DNA of 64,000 nt from Geminicoccaceae bacterium SCSIO 64248 (GTDB taxonomy: Bacteria; Pseudomonadota; Alphaproteobacteria; Geminicoccales; Geminicoccaceae): contig CP122393.1 in assembly GCA_029814805.1 (NCBI GenBank), positions 62,001 to 126,000 on the forward strand. The letters run 5' to 3'. Positions 53,093 through 62,177 of this stretch are shown piece by piece. The stretch's first letter is position 1; each line of letters starts with the position of its first letter. Below the pieces are notes generated by a model, which ran no database searches, was not told the origin of the DNA, and saw nothing but the letters and a program-made list of their open reading frames with translations. Position numbers and translations under genes: made by a program.

Positions 53093-54070
53093 ATGCCATC
53101 CATCCGCCGCCGTACCGTCATCCGTCTGTTCGCCGCGAGCGTCGCGCTCGCCACGGCCTGGACCGCGCCGTGGGCGCAGGCGGAAGTCCAGGGACTCGAG
53201 ATCACCGCCCCGGCCAACCCCGGCAGCGGCTACGACCAGACGTCCCGCGCCATGCAGACCGTGCTGCAGGAGAATGGCCTCGCCTCGGGCGTGCAGGTCG
53301 TCAACGTCCCCGGCGCCGGCGGGACCGTGGGCCTCGCCCAGTTCGCGACCAGCCGCAAGCGCAACCCCAGCCTGCTGATGATCGGCTTCACCCTCCTGGG
53401 CAACCTTGCGACCAACGAGGCGGCGGTCACCCTGGACGATGTCGATCCGCTCGCTCTTCTGCTGCGCGAGTACAGCGTGCTCGTCGTGCCCGCCTCGTCC
53501 GAGATCCAGTCGATCGACGACTTGGCGGCGCGCATCAAGGCCGATACAGGCGCGGTCTCCTGGGGCCTGGGGTCGGCCGGCGGCCTGGATCACATCATCG
53601 CCGGCCAGATCGTCAACGCGGTCGGCGCGGACGTCTCGGCGCTGAACGCCGTCAATTTCGCCGGCGGCGGCGAGCAGGTCGCGGCGATCCTGGGCGGCCA
53701 TGTCACCGTCGCGGTCGGCGGCCTGCCGGAGTTCGCCTCGCAGATCGAATCCGGCGACCTGCGCGTGCTGGCGATCTCTTCGCCGGAGCGGCTGGAGGGC
53801 AGCGACATCCCGACGTTGCGCGAGCAGGGCGTCGATGTCGCGCTCGGCACGTGGCGCGGCGTCCTCGCGCCCAAGGACATGGACGAGGACGACAAGGCCG
53901 AGCTTGCCGAAGCGATCGCCCAGATGGTCAAGACCGACGACTGGCAGGCGATCCTCGACCAGCGCGGCTGGATCGACGCCTACGAGGACGCCGACGGGTT
54001 CGGGGCCTTCCTCGACGAGCAGGAGGCGCTGGTCGACAGCTCCCTGCGCGACCTCGGAATGATCGACTGA
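53093..54070 (+). CDS. Tripartite tricarboxylate transporter (Bug/TctC family) substrate-binding protein
   Basis: A 325-residue periplasmic binding protein. Signal peptide IRRRTVIRLFAASVALATAWTAPWAQA, containing RRT(V)I that might allow Tat use. The mature part has the Bug fold: ITAPANPGSGYDQTSRAMQTVLQENGLASGVQVVNVPGAGGTVGLAQFA, and GGGEQVAAILGGHVTVAVGGLPEF. The ATG has AGGGAGG five bases upstream. No tctA/tctB membrane genes are in the window, so it must use an importer encoded elsewhere or act as a sensor. Probably binds a small organic acid. Confidence 0.9.
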   Translation: MPSIRRRTVIRLFAASVALATAWTAPWAQAEVQGLEITAPANPGSGYDQTSRAMQTVLQENGLASGVQVVNVPGAGGTVGLAQFATSRKRNPSLLMIGFTLLGNLATNEAAVTLDDVDPLALLLREYSVLVVPASSEIQSIDDLAARIKADTGAVSWGLGSAGGLDHIIAGQIVNAVGADVSALNAVNFAGGGEQVAAILGGHVTVAVGGLPEFASQIESGDLRVLAISSPERLEGSDIPTLREQGVDVALGTWRGVLAPKDMDEDDKAELAEAIAQMVKTDDWQAILDQRGWIDAYEDADGFGAFLDEQEALVDSSLRDLGMID

Positions 54071-54095
54071 ACCCTGTCGCGGGAGGGACGGCGTC

Positions 54096-54986
54096 ATGGC
54101 CGAGATCGTGATGCGCAGCAAGCTGTTCGTGCCGGGCTCACGGCCGGAGCTGTTCGCCAAGGCGCTCGCCTCCGATGCGGACGGCATCTCGATCGACCTG
54201 GAGGACGCCGTCGAGGCCAGCCGCAAGGACGAGGCGCGCGGCCACGTCCGCGATCTCTTGCGCGAGGCGCCGGGCGGCACGCTCGGCAAGATCGTGATCG
54301 TCCGACCGAACGCGCTTTCGACTCCTCATTTCCTTGAGGATCTGTCGGCGGTCGTCTGGCCGGCGCTCGACATGGTCAACGTGCCGAAGGTGGAGTCGGC
54401 CGACGACGTGCGGGAGGCCGCGCGGCATCTGGCCACGATCGAGGCGGAACGCGGTATCAAGCGGCCGGTCGGCATTCTCGCGAACATCGAGTCGCCACGT
54501 GGCCTGCGTCTCGCCGCCGAGATCGCCTGCGCCGACCCGCGTGTCGTCGGCCTGCAGGTCGGCTTCGGCGATCTTCTGGAGCCGCTCGGCATCGACCGGC
54601 GCAATCCCGCGGCCATGCAGCAGATCCAGCTTCAGATCCGGATCGCCGCGGGCGAGGCCGGCATCTGGGCCTATGACGGCGCCTGGGCCGGGGTGAAGGA
54701 CGCGGAGTTCTACGTGGCCGAGGCCGAGATGGCGCGCCGCCTTGGCTATCTCGGCAAGAGTTGCATTCATCCCAGCCAGATCGCGCTCGCCAACGCCGCC
54801 TTCCGCCCGACCGATGCCGAGATTGCCGAATCGCTGCGGATCGTCGAGGCTACCCGAACGGCGACGGCCGACGGCGTCGGCGCCTATCTCGTCGACGGCC
54901 GCATGATCGACGCGCCGTTCGCGCGGCGGGCGGAGGCCATCGTCGCCCTGGCCGAGCGGCTGGGCCTCCTGCCGGATCGCGCCTGA
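54096..54986 (+). CDS. CitE-like CoA ester lyase (HpcH/HpaI family)
   Basis: A 296-residue lyase. MRSKLFVPGSRPELFAKALASDADGISIDLEDAVEASRKDEAR is typical of the CitE/Mcl group. Magnesium-ligand region: GILANIESPRGL (Glu) and VGFGDLLEPLG (Asp). It cleaves CoA esters such as malyl-CoA or citramalyl-CoA to acetyl-CoA or pyruvate plus partner. The neighbouring CoA-transferase would supply the CoA ester. Probably an itaconate-, citramalate- or malate-type pathway, judged by this pairing. Confidence 0.88.
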   Translation: MAEIVMRSKLFVPGSRPELFAKALASDADGISIDLEDAVEASRKDEARGHVRDLLREAPGGTLGKIVIVRPNALSTPHFLEDLSAVVWPALDMVNVPKVESADDVREAARHLATIEAERGIKRPVGILANIESPRGLRLAAEIACADPRVVGLQVGFGDLLEPLGIDRRNPAAMQQIQLQIRIAAGEAGIWAYDGAWAGVKDAEFYVAEAEMARRLGYLGKSCIHPSQIALANAAFRPTDAEIAESLRIVEATRTATADGVGAYLVDGRMIDAPFARRAEAIVALAERLGLLPDRA

Positions 54987-55024
54987 TCCGCCCTCGCGCT
55001 TCCATCGAGACGGACCATTCCATC

Positions 55025-56278
55025 GTGACCAAACGCCTGAAGCAACGCGATTACCAGCCGGAGGGGCGAGGGCCGCTCTCCGGCATCCGTGTCCTCGACC
55101 TGTCGCGCCTGTTCGCCGGCAACGTCCTGACCCAGATGCTGGGCGACTACGGCGCGGAGGTCGTCAAGGTCGAGCCGCCCGCCGGCGACACCTTGCGGGG
55201 ATGGCGCACGGCCGGCATCGACACCCATTGGAAGATCTACGCCCGCAACAAGAAGAGCCTGTGCGTCGACTTCCGCCAGCCGGAAACGAAGGCTCTTCTT
55301 CTCGACCTCGCCGCGACGGCGGACATCTTCGTCGAGAGCTTCCGCCCCGGCACGCTGGAAGAGATGGGCCTGGGACCGGACGTGCTGCACGCGCGCAATC
55401 CCAAGCTGGTCGTCATTCGCATCTCCGGCTGGGGCCAGGACGGGCCGTATCGCCGCCGGCCGGGCTTCGGCACGCTGATCGAGGGCATGTCCGGGTTTGC
55501 CTCGATGAACGGCTTTCCCGATCGCGAGCCGGTCCTCCCGCCCATCTATCTCGCCGACGGCGTCGCCGGTCTCTACGGCGTCAGCGCGGCCATGATCGCG
55601 TTGCGCGAGGTCGAGCAGAACGGCGGCAAGGGCCAAGTGATCGACCTGCCGCTGCTCGATCCCCTGTTCACCGTGCTGGGCCCGCAGGCCGCGAACTACC
55701 GACTGACCGGCAAGGTCAAGCCGCGCACCGGCAGCCGCTCGACCAATTCCGCGCCGCGCAACGCCTATCTCTGCAAGGACGGCAACTATGTCGCCCTGTC
55801 CGCCTCGACCCAGAAGATGGCCGAGCGCCTGTTCCGCGCGATCGACCGGGGCGACCTGATCGAGGATCCGCGCTACCGCACCAACGCCGACCGCGTGCGT
55901 CACGCCCACGAGCTCGACGCCATCATCGGCGCCTTTGTCGCCGAGCGGACCCAGGCCGAGACGGTGGCGTTCTTCGAGAAGGCCGAGGTCACGATCGGGC
56001 CGATCTACGACATCACCCAGATCGTCGAGGACGAGCACGTCGTGACGCGCGAATTGCTCGCGGACTATCCCGATCCCGACATGGACCGGCTGCCCATGCA
56101 TCATGTCGTGCCGCGCATGGACGAAACGCCCGGCACGATCCGCACGCCCGCGCCGCGCCTGGGCGAGCACAGCCGCGACCTGCTGCGCGAGATCGGCATC
56201 GACGACGCCCGCTTCGCCGAGCTGGTGGAATCGGGCGTGGTCGCCGGCGAGGTCCAGGACCAGCTGAAGCCGCGCTGA
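55025..56278 (+). CDS. CaiB/BaiF-type CoA-transferase (family III)
   Basis: A 417-residue family III CoA-transferase. Start KRLKQRDYQPEGRGPLSGIRVLDLSRLFAGNVLTQMLGDYGAEVVKVEPP, the catalytic region NKKSLCVDFRQPETKALLLDLAATADIFVESFRPGTLEEMGLGPD (with the conserved Asp in the DFR segment), and SGWGQDGPYRRRPGFGTLIEGMSGF. It moves CoA onto a carboxylic acid for the CitE-like lyase. The start is the GTG at 55025; no strong ribosome-binding site is seen. Confidence 0.92.
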   Translation: MTKRLKQRDYQPEGRGPLSGIRVLDLSRLFAGNVLTQMLGDYGAEVVKVEPPAGDTLRGWRTAGIDTHWKIYARNKKSLCVDFRQPETKALLLDLAATADIFVESFRPGTLEEMGLGPDVLHARNPKLVVIRISGWGQDGPYRRRPGFGTLIEGMSGFASMNGFPDREPVLPPIYLADGVAGLYGVSAAMIALREVEQNGGKGQVIDLPLLDPLFTVLGPQAANYRLTGKVKPRTGSRSTNSAPRNAYLCKDGNYVALSASTQKMAERLFRAIDRGDLIEDPRYRTNADRVRHAHELDAIIGAFVAERTQAETVAFFEKAEVTIGPIYDITQIVEDEHVVTRELLADYPDPDMDRLPMHHVVPRMDETPGTIRTPAPRLGEHSRDLLREIGIDDARFAELVESGVVAGEVQDQLKPR

Positions 56279-56290
56279 AGCCGCCGCGCG

Positions 56291-56779
56291 TCAGGCTTCC
56301 AGCGCGCGGCCCAAGAAGAGCGTATCGGTGATCGGCGTGTCGTAATAGGGAGCGATCGGCGCGAAGCCCGCCTTCCGGTACAGGCGGATCGCCCCGGTCA
56401 TGGTCGGCAGGGTATCGAGGCGCATCGCGCGATAGCCCTGCCGCGTGGCCTCTGCCAGCACCGCATCGACCAGCGCGCGGCCCAGGCCAAGCCCGCGTCC
56501 TTGCGGCGTCACGTAGAGCCGCTTCATCTCGCAGCAGCCCCTCTCGGCCATCGGCCGCAGCGCGACGCAGCCGAGCGGTCCGCCGTTCGCGTCCTCGGCC
56601 AGAAGGATCACCCCCGCCGGCTCGGCGTATTTGCCGGGCAGGCCGGCCAACTCGTCTTCGAACCCCTGATAGGCCAGGTCGATCCCGATCGAGGCGGCAT
56701 AGGCCCGGAACAGCGCGGTCGCGCTGGCGAGGTCGGCCGCCGAGCGCGCGGGACGGATCGAGAAGGCGGGGCGAGACAT
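56291..56779 (-). CDS. GNAT family N-acetyltransferase
   Basis: A 162-residue acetyltransferase. The acetyl-CoA loop reads VTPQGRGLGLGRALVDAVLAEATRQGYRAMRLDTLPTM. C-terminal YRKAGFAPIAPYYDTPITDTLFLGRAL is typical of the group. It starts right at the end of the MarR-GNAT gene (an alternative GTG at 56785 would overlap its stop), so the two are co-transcribed. Substrate unknown. Confidence 0.9.
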   Translation of the reverse strand: MSRPAFSIRPARSAADLASATALFRAYAASIGIDLAYQGFEDELAGLPGKYAEPAGVILLAEDANGGPLGCVALRPMAERGCCEMKRLYVTPQGRGLGLGRALVDAVLAEATRQGYRAMRLDTLPTMTGAIRLYRKAGFAPIAPYYDTPITDTLFLGRALEA

Positions 56780-56781
56780 GG

Positions 56782-57756
56782 TCACGCCTGAGAGCCGGTC
56801 GTCGGCTCGTCCAGGTCGAGCGCCCAGGTCTGCGCGACCAGGTCGTGTCCGAAGCTGCGATGCGCCTCCTCGCCGACCAACGTGAAGCCGGCCGCCTGAT
56901 AGATGCGCCGGGCCGCGACCAGGACGTCGTTGGTCCAGAGCACGAGCCGGGCATAGCCCGCCTCGCGCGCCCGCGCGACGCACGCCCCGACCAGGACGCG
57001 GCCGATGCCCATGCCGCGCGCCCACGGCTCGACATAGAGCATGCGCAGCTTCGCCGTGCCGGGCGCGTCGCCCTCGACGAGGAAGACCGCGCCCGCGATC
57101 CGTCCGCCGCAATCGGCGATCCAGCACTGCTCGCGCTCCGGCTTGAAGTCACGTACGTAGGCCGCCGTGATGTCGAGGAGAAGTGATTCGAAGCTCGCGT
57201 CCCAGCCATACTCCTCGTGGTAGAGCGCGGCCTGGCGGTGGACGATCCAGCCGAGATCGCCCGGCCGTGGATCGCGCAGCACGAAGGCGGGCCCCCCTTC
57301 AGCTTCGTCCATCGCCTGTTCGACGCTGGCGATCCCGGCCAGGAAGCGGACGCGCGCGCCCGGGGTCATCGCTGCCAGCATCGTTCGGACCTGATGGGCG
57401 GAGGCCCGGTCGATTTCGACAAAGGCGGCGCGTCCGGCCTCGGTCAGCATCAGGCGCACCTCGCGTCCATCGGCCTCGGAGCGCCGACCGGCGAGCAGCC
57501 CCCGCTGGCGGAAGCGCTTGAGAATGCGGCTGAGATAGGCGGCGTCGAGGCCGAGCTCGCGCCCGATGGCGATCGCGGTCGTGTCCGGGTTGTGCGCCAG
57601 TTCGTAGAGCACGCGCGCCTCGGTCAGCGAGAACGCGCTGTCGAGAAGATGCTCCTGCAACGTGCCGATTTGGCGCGTGTACAGGCGGTTGAACCGTCGC
57701 ACCGCTGCGATCTCGTCGAGCACCGCGTCCGCCCTCCGCTTGTCTACGGGAAGCAT
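56782..57756 (-). CDS. Bifunctional MarR regulator / GNAT acetyltransferase
   Basis: A 324-residue fusion. N-terminal MarR winged helix (about 20-140: FNRLYTRQIGTLQEHLLDSAFSLTEARVLYELAHNPDTTAIAIGRELGLDAAYLSRILKRFRQRGLL, EADGREVRLMLTEAGR). C-terminal GNAT domain (about 160-310) with MLYVEPWARGMGIGRVLVGACVARAREAGYARLVLWTNDVLVAARRIYQAAGF. Such fusions are widespread; the regulator half may respond to the acetylated compound. Confidence 0.93.
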   Translation of the reverse strand: MLPVDKRRADAVLDEIAAVRRFNRLYTRQIGTLQEHLLDSAFSLTEARVLYELAHNPDTTAIAIGRELGLDAAYLSRILKRFRQRGLLAGRRSEADGREVRLMLTEAGRAAFVEIDRASAHQVRTMLAAMTPGARVRFLAGIASVEQAMDEAEGGPAFVLRDPRPGDLGWIVHRQAALYHEEYGWDASFESLLLDITAAYVRDFKPEREQCWIADCGGRIAGAVFLVEGDAPGTAKLRMLYVEPWARGMGIGRVLVGACVARAREAGYARLVLWTNDVLVAARRIYQAAGFTLVGEEAHRSFGHDLVAQTWALDLDEPTTGSQA

Positions 57757-57851
57757 GCCGAGTTAGTTGACGGAGTCAATGATATCGCTCTCTTGCCCTC
57801 CCGGTGCGGGCAGGCCATCACCGCAACGTTTGGCTTGCCCGGAGGATCGGA

Positions 57852-58214
57852 ATGCCGCCGTCGCCGCTCGACCACCTGCGCGCGATCTGCCTCGATCTGC
57901 CCGAGGCGGAGGAACGGGAGACCTGGGAGCGGCCCACCTTCCGGGTGCGGGACAAGATCTTCGCCATGTTCCGGCCGACTGAAGAGCGGCCCGCGTTCTG
58001 GTGCAAGGCCCCGCCCGGAAGTCAAGCCGTCCTGATCGGCGCCGACCCGAGCCGCTTCTTCAGGCCGCCTTATGTCGGTCCGCGCGGCTGGATCGGGACG
58101 TGGCTGGACGGCGACTGCGATTGGGACGAGGTGAACACGCTCGTCCGGCGCAGCTACGGCCTGATCGCGCCGAGGAAGCTCGTGCGCCAGATCGAGGAGC
58201 GCCGGTCCCTCTAG
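57852..58214 (+). CDS. MmcQ/YjbR family protein
   Basis: A 120-residue protein of the MmcQ/YjbR fold: HLRAICLDLPEAEERETWERPTFRVRDKIFAMFRP, FWCKAPPGSQAVLIGADPSRFFRPPYVGPRGWIGTWLDGDCDWDEVNTLVRRSYGLIAPRKLVRQ. Such proteins bind DNA through a double-wing-like fold, but roles are unclear. The ATG has GGAGG upstream. Divergent from the MarR-GNAT gene, sharing a short intergenic region. Confidence 0.88.
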   Translation: MPPSPLDHLRAICLDLPEAEERETWERPTFRVRDKIFAMFRPTEERPAFWCKAPPGSQAVLIGADPSRFFRPPYVGPRGWIGTWLDGDCDWDEVNTLVRRSYGLIAPRKLVRQIEERRSL

Positions 58215-58238
58215 GTCCGCGCATACGGACATGTCGAC

Positions 58239-58255
58239 CGGCACGCGAGGTGCCG
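58239..58255 (+). terminator. Candidate hairpin after the YjbR gene
   Basis: CGGCAC-GCGAG-GTGCCG lies 24 bases after the stop, preceded by a smaller GTCCG/CGGAC hairpin (58215-58230). A T-containing stretch follows only later. Possible terminator. Confidence 0.35.
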
Positions 58256-58373
58256 CATCGTATTTCGCTCTAATTTTATTCGACTTTGAGTAGTGATCGC
58301 GGCATCTTGATGACAGGCGCTGGAGGCATCGCTGGATGACGAGAAGAAGCGCCAAGAGTCGGGAGGCAGTCCA

Positions 58374-58976
58374 ATGGCGATGGGATCGACAAAGCGCTAT
58401 GCGCTCGAGGCGGGCGTGCTGTTCATGGAATGGTCGCGCGGCCGTGGTCGGTTCCGTGTGATCGAGCTCCAGGCGCTGACCGCTTGGCTGCGGCTCGATT
58501 TTACGTCGCTCCGGCGCGCCCTTTCGCTGAGCGAGGCGACTGCGCGCGAGGCCGTTGAAGCCGCTTTCGAGAAGCGCGCGCCTGTCCTGGCGGCTTGGTT
58601 CCGTATCGGTTGCGACACCGTCGCCCTGCAGCGGCGCGCGGCGGACGGATCCCTGATCGACGCGGGCGATGCAGCAGTGCTGGCGTATCGACACGCGCTG
58701 GCCGAGGCGGGTGTCGAGACGGCCACGATCCAGGCCGTCGTCCGCCTTATCGTCGGGCTCGCCGACCATCTGCCCGGCACGCGTCCCCTCGTCTACAGGG
58801 ACGCGCATGCCGTCCTGGCGGTCGCCGCGACCCGCAGCAACGGGAATCTTCCGGCCACGCTGGCCTTGGACGAGGTGGGCCGCGCCCTGACGGCGGCCAT
58901 GGGCATGGAGAAGGCCGGCGGTCCCGGCCGCGCCGCCCGGCGCTTCAACGGAGGCTTCCTCGCCTTTCTTCGCTGA
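58374..58976 (+). CDS. Hypothetical protein
   Basis: A 200-residue protein I do not recognise. Its beginning is STKRYALEAGVLFMEWSRGRGRFRVIELQALTAWLRLDFTSLRRALSLSEATAREAVEAAFEKRAPVLAAWF, mostly helical, rich in Arg and Ala, with a possible helix-turn-helix-like stretch around residues 30-60. A basic C-terminus (GPGRAARRFNGGFLAFLR) follows. No signal peptide or membrane segment. The ATG has GGGAGG ten bases upstream and codon use is like the neighbours, so it is a real gene. The role is unknown. Confidence 0.6.
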   Translation: MAMGSTKRYALEAGVLFMEWSRGRGRFRVIELQALTAWLRLDFTSLRRALSLSEATAREAVEAAFEKRAPVLAAWFRIGCDTVALQRRAADGSLIDAGDAAVLAYRHALAEAGVETATIQAVVRLIVGLADHLPGTRPLVYRDAHAVLAVAATRSNGNLPATLALDEVGRALTAAMGMEKAGGPGRAARRFNGGFLAFLR

Positions 58977-58982
58977 ACCCGG

Positions 58983-59555
58983 TCAGCGCCGCAACTCCAG
59001 GATCTGGAATGAGAATTCGGCGATCGGGCGCGGCATCTCGATGCGCACGCGATCACGCGCGACCGGCACGACATAGCCGACCTGATCGCGCGTCTCGCTG
59101 CGGCCGTAGGGCAGGGGCGCATCCGTGCCGGTCGCCAGCGCGCCGGCGAAGCCGAGCCGCGCTTCGCCGATGTCGTAGAAGGTGCCGGACAGGCGTTGCG
59201 ACCCGTCGATCGTCTCCAGGCGCAGGCCGGCGGCGTCGTCGAGGATGCGGCAGCGGACTTCCGGCCCGACCGCGAGCGCGAGGCGGCCGCCCATATCGAT
59301 CTCGCGGCATCGCCATTCGCCGGCCATGTCGGCCGGCGCGATCGAGCCGGGGTTGCCGGCCAGCGCGGCATCGAGTTCGGCGACAGCATCCGGCTTGCCC
59401 CGCGCCCGCGCATCCGCGACCGCCTGGGCACGCGCCTCGTCGAAACGTTCGAGGCGGGCTTGATCGGCCGGCGACAACCGGCCCGGGAAGAAGCCGTCCG
59501 CCCAGGCGGACGAAGCCATCGTCATCGCAACGAGCGCCGTGAGTACCATCCTCAT
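58983..59555 (-). CDS. DUF4893-like secreted protein
   Basis: A 190-residue protein with a signal peptide (MVLTALVAMTMASSAWADG). The mature part (LSPADQARLERFDEARAQAVADARARGKPDAVAELDAALAG, WRCREIDMGGRLALAVGPEVRCRILDDAAGLRLETIDGSQRLSGTFYDIGEARLGFAGALATG) has the look of DUF4893 proteins. Function unknown; likely periplasmic. The start at 59555 has GGGAG six bases upstream. Convergent with the hypothetical gene before it. Confidence 0.7.
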   Translation of the reverse strand: MRMVLTALVAMTMASSAWADGFFPGRLSPADQARLERFDEARAQAVADARARGKPDAVAELDAALAGNPGSIAPADMAGEWRCREIDMGGRLALAVGPEVRCRILDDAAGLRLETIDGSQRLSGTFYDIGEARLGFAGALATGTDAPLPYGRSETRDQVGYVVPVARDRVRIEMPRPIAEFSFQILELRR

Positions 59556-59658
59556 GCCACGCTCCCGAATCTCGGCCTCGTGCCGTATGGCGAGGACCGA
59601 ACCCGTCCTTCCTGCACCCCTGTGGACCATCGGCCAAGAGCCGGAGGTCACGTGTGTC

Positions 59659-59747
59659 ATGCCCGTCCTGCATGACGGGCGGCGACGTTGGCCTGAGTCA
59701 TCCGGTCCGACGGAAGCCGATCCGCATGGCGAATGCCCGCCTGCATG
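59659..59747. repeat. Imperfect direct repeat with hairpin in the 59556-59825 gap
   Basis: ATGCCCGTCCTGCATG (59659-59674) and ATGCCCGCCTGCATG (59733-59747) differ by one base insertion. The first copy is part of a hairpin, GCCCGTC-N6-GACGGGC (59661-59680). This lies between two divergent genes and might be a duplicated regulatory element. The rest of this 270-base gap shows nothing I can name. Confidence 0.4.
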
Positions 59748-59825
59748 TGGCACGCTCGGTCGTATGGAATGCCGGCACGATACAGCCCGGTGCATGGCAG
59801 CGGCCGGGGAAACGGGGAGACCGTC

Positions 59826-60374
59826 GTGACGCGTATCGTTCGCTGGACCGAGTGGTCCGGGACAGGCCTGCAGCATGTCCACGTGCACGAAGGGGACGAC
59901 GGCGTCCTCCTGCGCGGGGTGGCGATCTCCGGCGACAACGAGCCCGTCAGCCGAGCATACCGCTTCGTGATCGACCTCGATCGCGACTGGCACGTGCTCC
60001 GGGCGGAAATCGAATGCGTCGATGACGGTCGGTCGGTGGTCCTGAACGCGGACGGCCGCGGTTCCTGGTCGGACGGGGAGGGCATCGCCCTGCCGACGCT
60101 TGCGGGCGCGATCGACATCGACCTCGCCTTCAGTCCGATCACCAACACGCTGCCGATCCGTCGCCTCGACCTCCAGCCCGGCGAGGCAGCCGACATCGTT
60201 ACGGCCTATATCGCGCCGGATCTGTCGCTGTCCGCCGATCCGCAGCGCTACACCTGCATCGAGCGGGCACGCCTCTATCGCTACGATTCGCGCGACAGCG
60301 ATTTCACGGCCGAGATCGAAGTCGATGGCGATGGCCTAGTCGTTCTCTATCCGGGATTGTTCCGGCGTAGTTGA
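59826..60374 (+). CDS. Putative glycolipid-binding domain protein (DUF1089-like)
   Basis: A 182-residue cytosolic protein: RIVRWTEWSGTGLQHVHVHEGDDGVLLRGVAISGDNEPVSRAYRFVIDLDRDWHVLRAEIE, and FSPITNTLPIRRLDLQPGEAADIVTAYIAPDLSLSADPQRYTCIERARLYRYDSRDSDFTAEIEVDGDGLVVLYPGLFRR. The overall layout matches the putative glycolipid-binding family. The start is the GTG at 59826, after GGGGAGA. No clear operon partner. Confidence 0.75.
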   Translation: MTRIVRWTEWSGTGLQHVHVHEGDDGVLLRGVAISGDNEPVSRAYRFVIDLDRDWHVLRAEIECVDDGRSVVLNADGRGSWSDGEGIALPTLAGAIDIDLAFSPITNTLPIRRLDLQPGEAADIVTAYIAPDLSLSADPQRYTCIERARLYRYDSRDSDFTAEIEVDGDGLVVLYPGLFRRS

Positions 60375-60460
60375 TGTCGCAATGCAACAGGATCGTACGA
60401 TGCCGGCAAGCTTGTCTTGATGCCGAGATGTCCAGCGGCTATTCCGGGCATGCCGATTCT

Positions 60461-60491
60461 TTGACTTGTTCATTCCGGACAAAGCTATAGA
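60461..60491 (+). promoter_or_regulatory. Candidate promoter of the SulP gene
   Basis: TTGACT at 60461-60466 and TATAGA at 60486-60491, spaced 19 bases, longer than ideal. Located in an AT-richer patch of the 241-base gap between the glycolipid-binding gene and the SulP gene. Confidence 0.3.
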
Positions 60492-60615
60492 TCGTCTAGA
60501 TAAGTTCTTGTCACATCGGTGAATCGTTCCGAACAGGCACCGGGCATCGTCGGCCGTGACTTGGCAGGCATCGGGGCTGATCGGCCCTTGTTTCCTCAGA
60601 GCCAGCCATCGTTTC

Positions 60616-62157
60616 GTGTCACGTTCTCTTGCATCCGCCGCGCCGAAGGGCGTCTGGACGCCCCTGGTCCGCTCGCTTGGCCTCGACCGCATGCGCGCGG
60701 AATGGCTGGGCAACATACGCGGCGACCTGCTGTCGGGCCTGGTCGTGGCGCTCGCCCTCATTCCGGAGGCGATCGCCTTCTCGATCATCGCGGGCGTCGA
60801 CCCCAAGATCGGCCTCTACGCCTCGTCCTCCATTGCCGTGATCACGGCCATCGCCGGCGGGCGTCCCGGCATGATCTCCGCCGCGACGGCCGCGACCGCG
60901 GTCCTCATGGTCACGCTGGTGCGTGATCACGGCCTGCAATATTTGCTGATCGCGACGGTCCTGGCCGGAGCCCTGCAGATCGGCGCCGGCCTTCTGCGGC
61001 TCGGCTACGTCATGCGCTTCGTGTCGCGCTCGGTCATGACCGGCTTCGTCAACGCCCTGGCGATCCTGATCTTCATGGCCCAGCTGCCCGAGCTCGTGGG
61101 CGTGCCCTGGCTGACCTATGTCATGGTGGTGGCCGGCCTGGCGATCATCTACCTCCTGCCGCGCGTGACCAAGGTCGTGCCGTCCCCGCTCGTCTGCATC
61201 CTCGTGCTCACGACCGTCTCGCTGGTCTTCGGCCTCGACCTGCGCACCGTCGGCGACATGGGCGAACTGCCCTCGACCCTGCCGGTCTTCCTGATCCCCG
61301 ACGTGCCGTTCACCTACGAGACCTTCCTGATCGTCCTGCCGTATTCGGCGGGGATCGCGGCCGTGGGCCTGCTCGAGTCGCTGATGACCGCCAATGTGGT
61401 CGACGAGCTGACCGACACCACAAGCGACCGCAATCGCGAATGCGTCGGCCAGGGGCTTGCCAATTTCGCCACCGGCTTCCTCGGCGGCATGGCCGGCTGC
61501 GCCATGATCGGCCAGTCCGTGATCAACGTGAAGTCGGGCGGACGCGGGCGGCTGTCGACGTTCGCCGCGGGCATCTTCCTGCTTTTCCTCATCGTCGTTC
61601 TGGGCGACTGGGTCGGCCGGATCCCCATGGCGGCCCTGGTGGCGATCATGATCATGGTCTCGGTCGGGACGTTCAAATGGACGTCCTTCGCCGACCTCCG
61701 CACCCATCCCATGAGCTCGAGCGTCGTCATGCTGACCACCGTGATCACGGTGGTCGCGACCCACAACCTCGCCATCGGCGTCCTTGCCGGCGTCCTGCTC
61801 TCCGGCCTGTTCTTCGCCTGGAAGGTCGCGCAGATTTTCCGTGTGCGTTCGGCCCTTTCCGCGGACGGCAGGGACCGGACCTATGTCGTCGAGGGCCAGG
61901 TGTTCTTCGCCTCGGCCGAGGATTTCGTCGCCGCCTTCGACTTCAAGGAAGTCCTGAACGCGGTGACGATCGACGTGAGCGCCGCGCATTTCTGGGACAT
62001 CTCCAGCGTGGCCGCGCTGGATACGGTGGTCCTGAAGTTCCGCCGCCACGGCGCGGAGGTGGCGGTCGTCGGCCTCAACCGGGCGAGCGAGACCATCGTC
62101 GACCGGCTCGCCGTCCACGACAAGCCGGGCGCGCTCGATCGCCTGCTCGGTCACTGA
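60616..62157 (+). CDS. SulP family inorganic anion transporter
   Basis: About 513 residues with many membrane helices: [64 protein letters not shown] is a strong SulP match. [40 protein letters not shown] is the second hallmark. A C-terminal STAS domain follows ([51 protein letters not shown]). It transports sulfate, bicarbonate or dicarboxylates. The start is uncertain: GTGs at 60556 and 60616 and ATG at 60691 are in frame and none has a good ribosome-binding site. Confidence 0.93.
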   Translation: MSRSLASAAPKGVWTPLVRSLGLDRMRAEWLGNIRGDLLSGLVVALALIPEAIAFSIIAGVDPKIGLYASSSIAVITAIAGGRPGMISAATAATAVLMVTLVRDHGLQYLLIATVLAGALQIGAGLLRLGYVMRFVSRSVMTGFVNALAILIFMAQLPELVGVPWLTYVMVVAGLAIIYLLPRVTKVVPSPLVCILVLTTVSLVFGLDLRTVGDMGELPSTLPVFLIPDVPFTYETFLIVLPYSAGIAAVGLLESLMTANVVDELTDTTSDRNRECVGQGLANFATGFLGGMAGCAMIGQSVINVKSGGRGRLSTFAAGIFLLFLIVVLGDWVGRIPMAALVAIMIMVSVGTFKWTSFADLRTHPMSSSVVMLTTVITVVATHNLAIGVLAGVLLSGLFFAWKVAQIFRVRSALSADGRDRTYVVEGQVFFASAEDFVAAFDFKEVLNAVTIDVSAAHFWDISSVAALDTVVLKFRRHGAEVAVVGLNRASETIVDRLAVHDKPGALDRLLGH

Positions 62158-62177
62158 CCGACAGGCGGTCGGACCCG

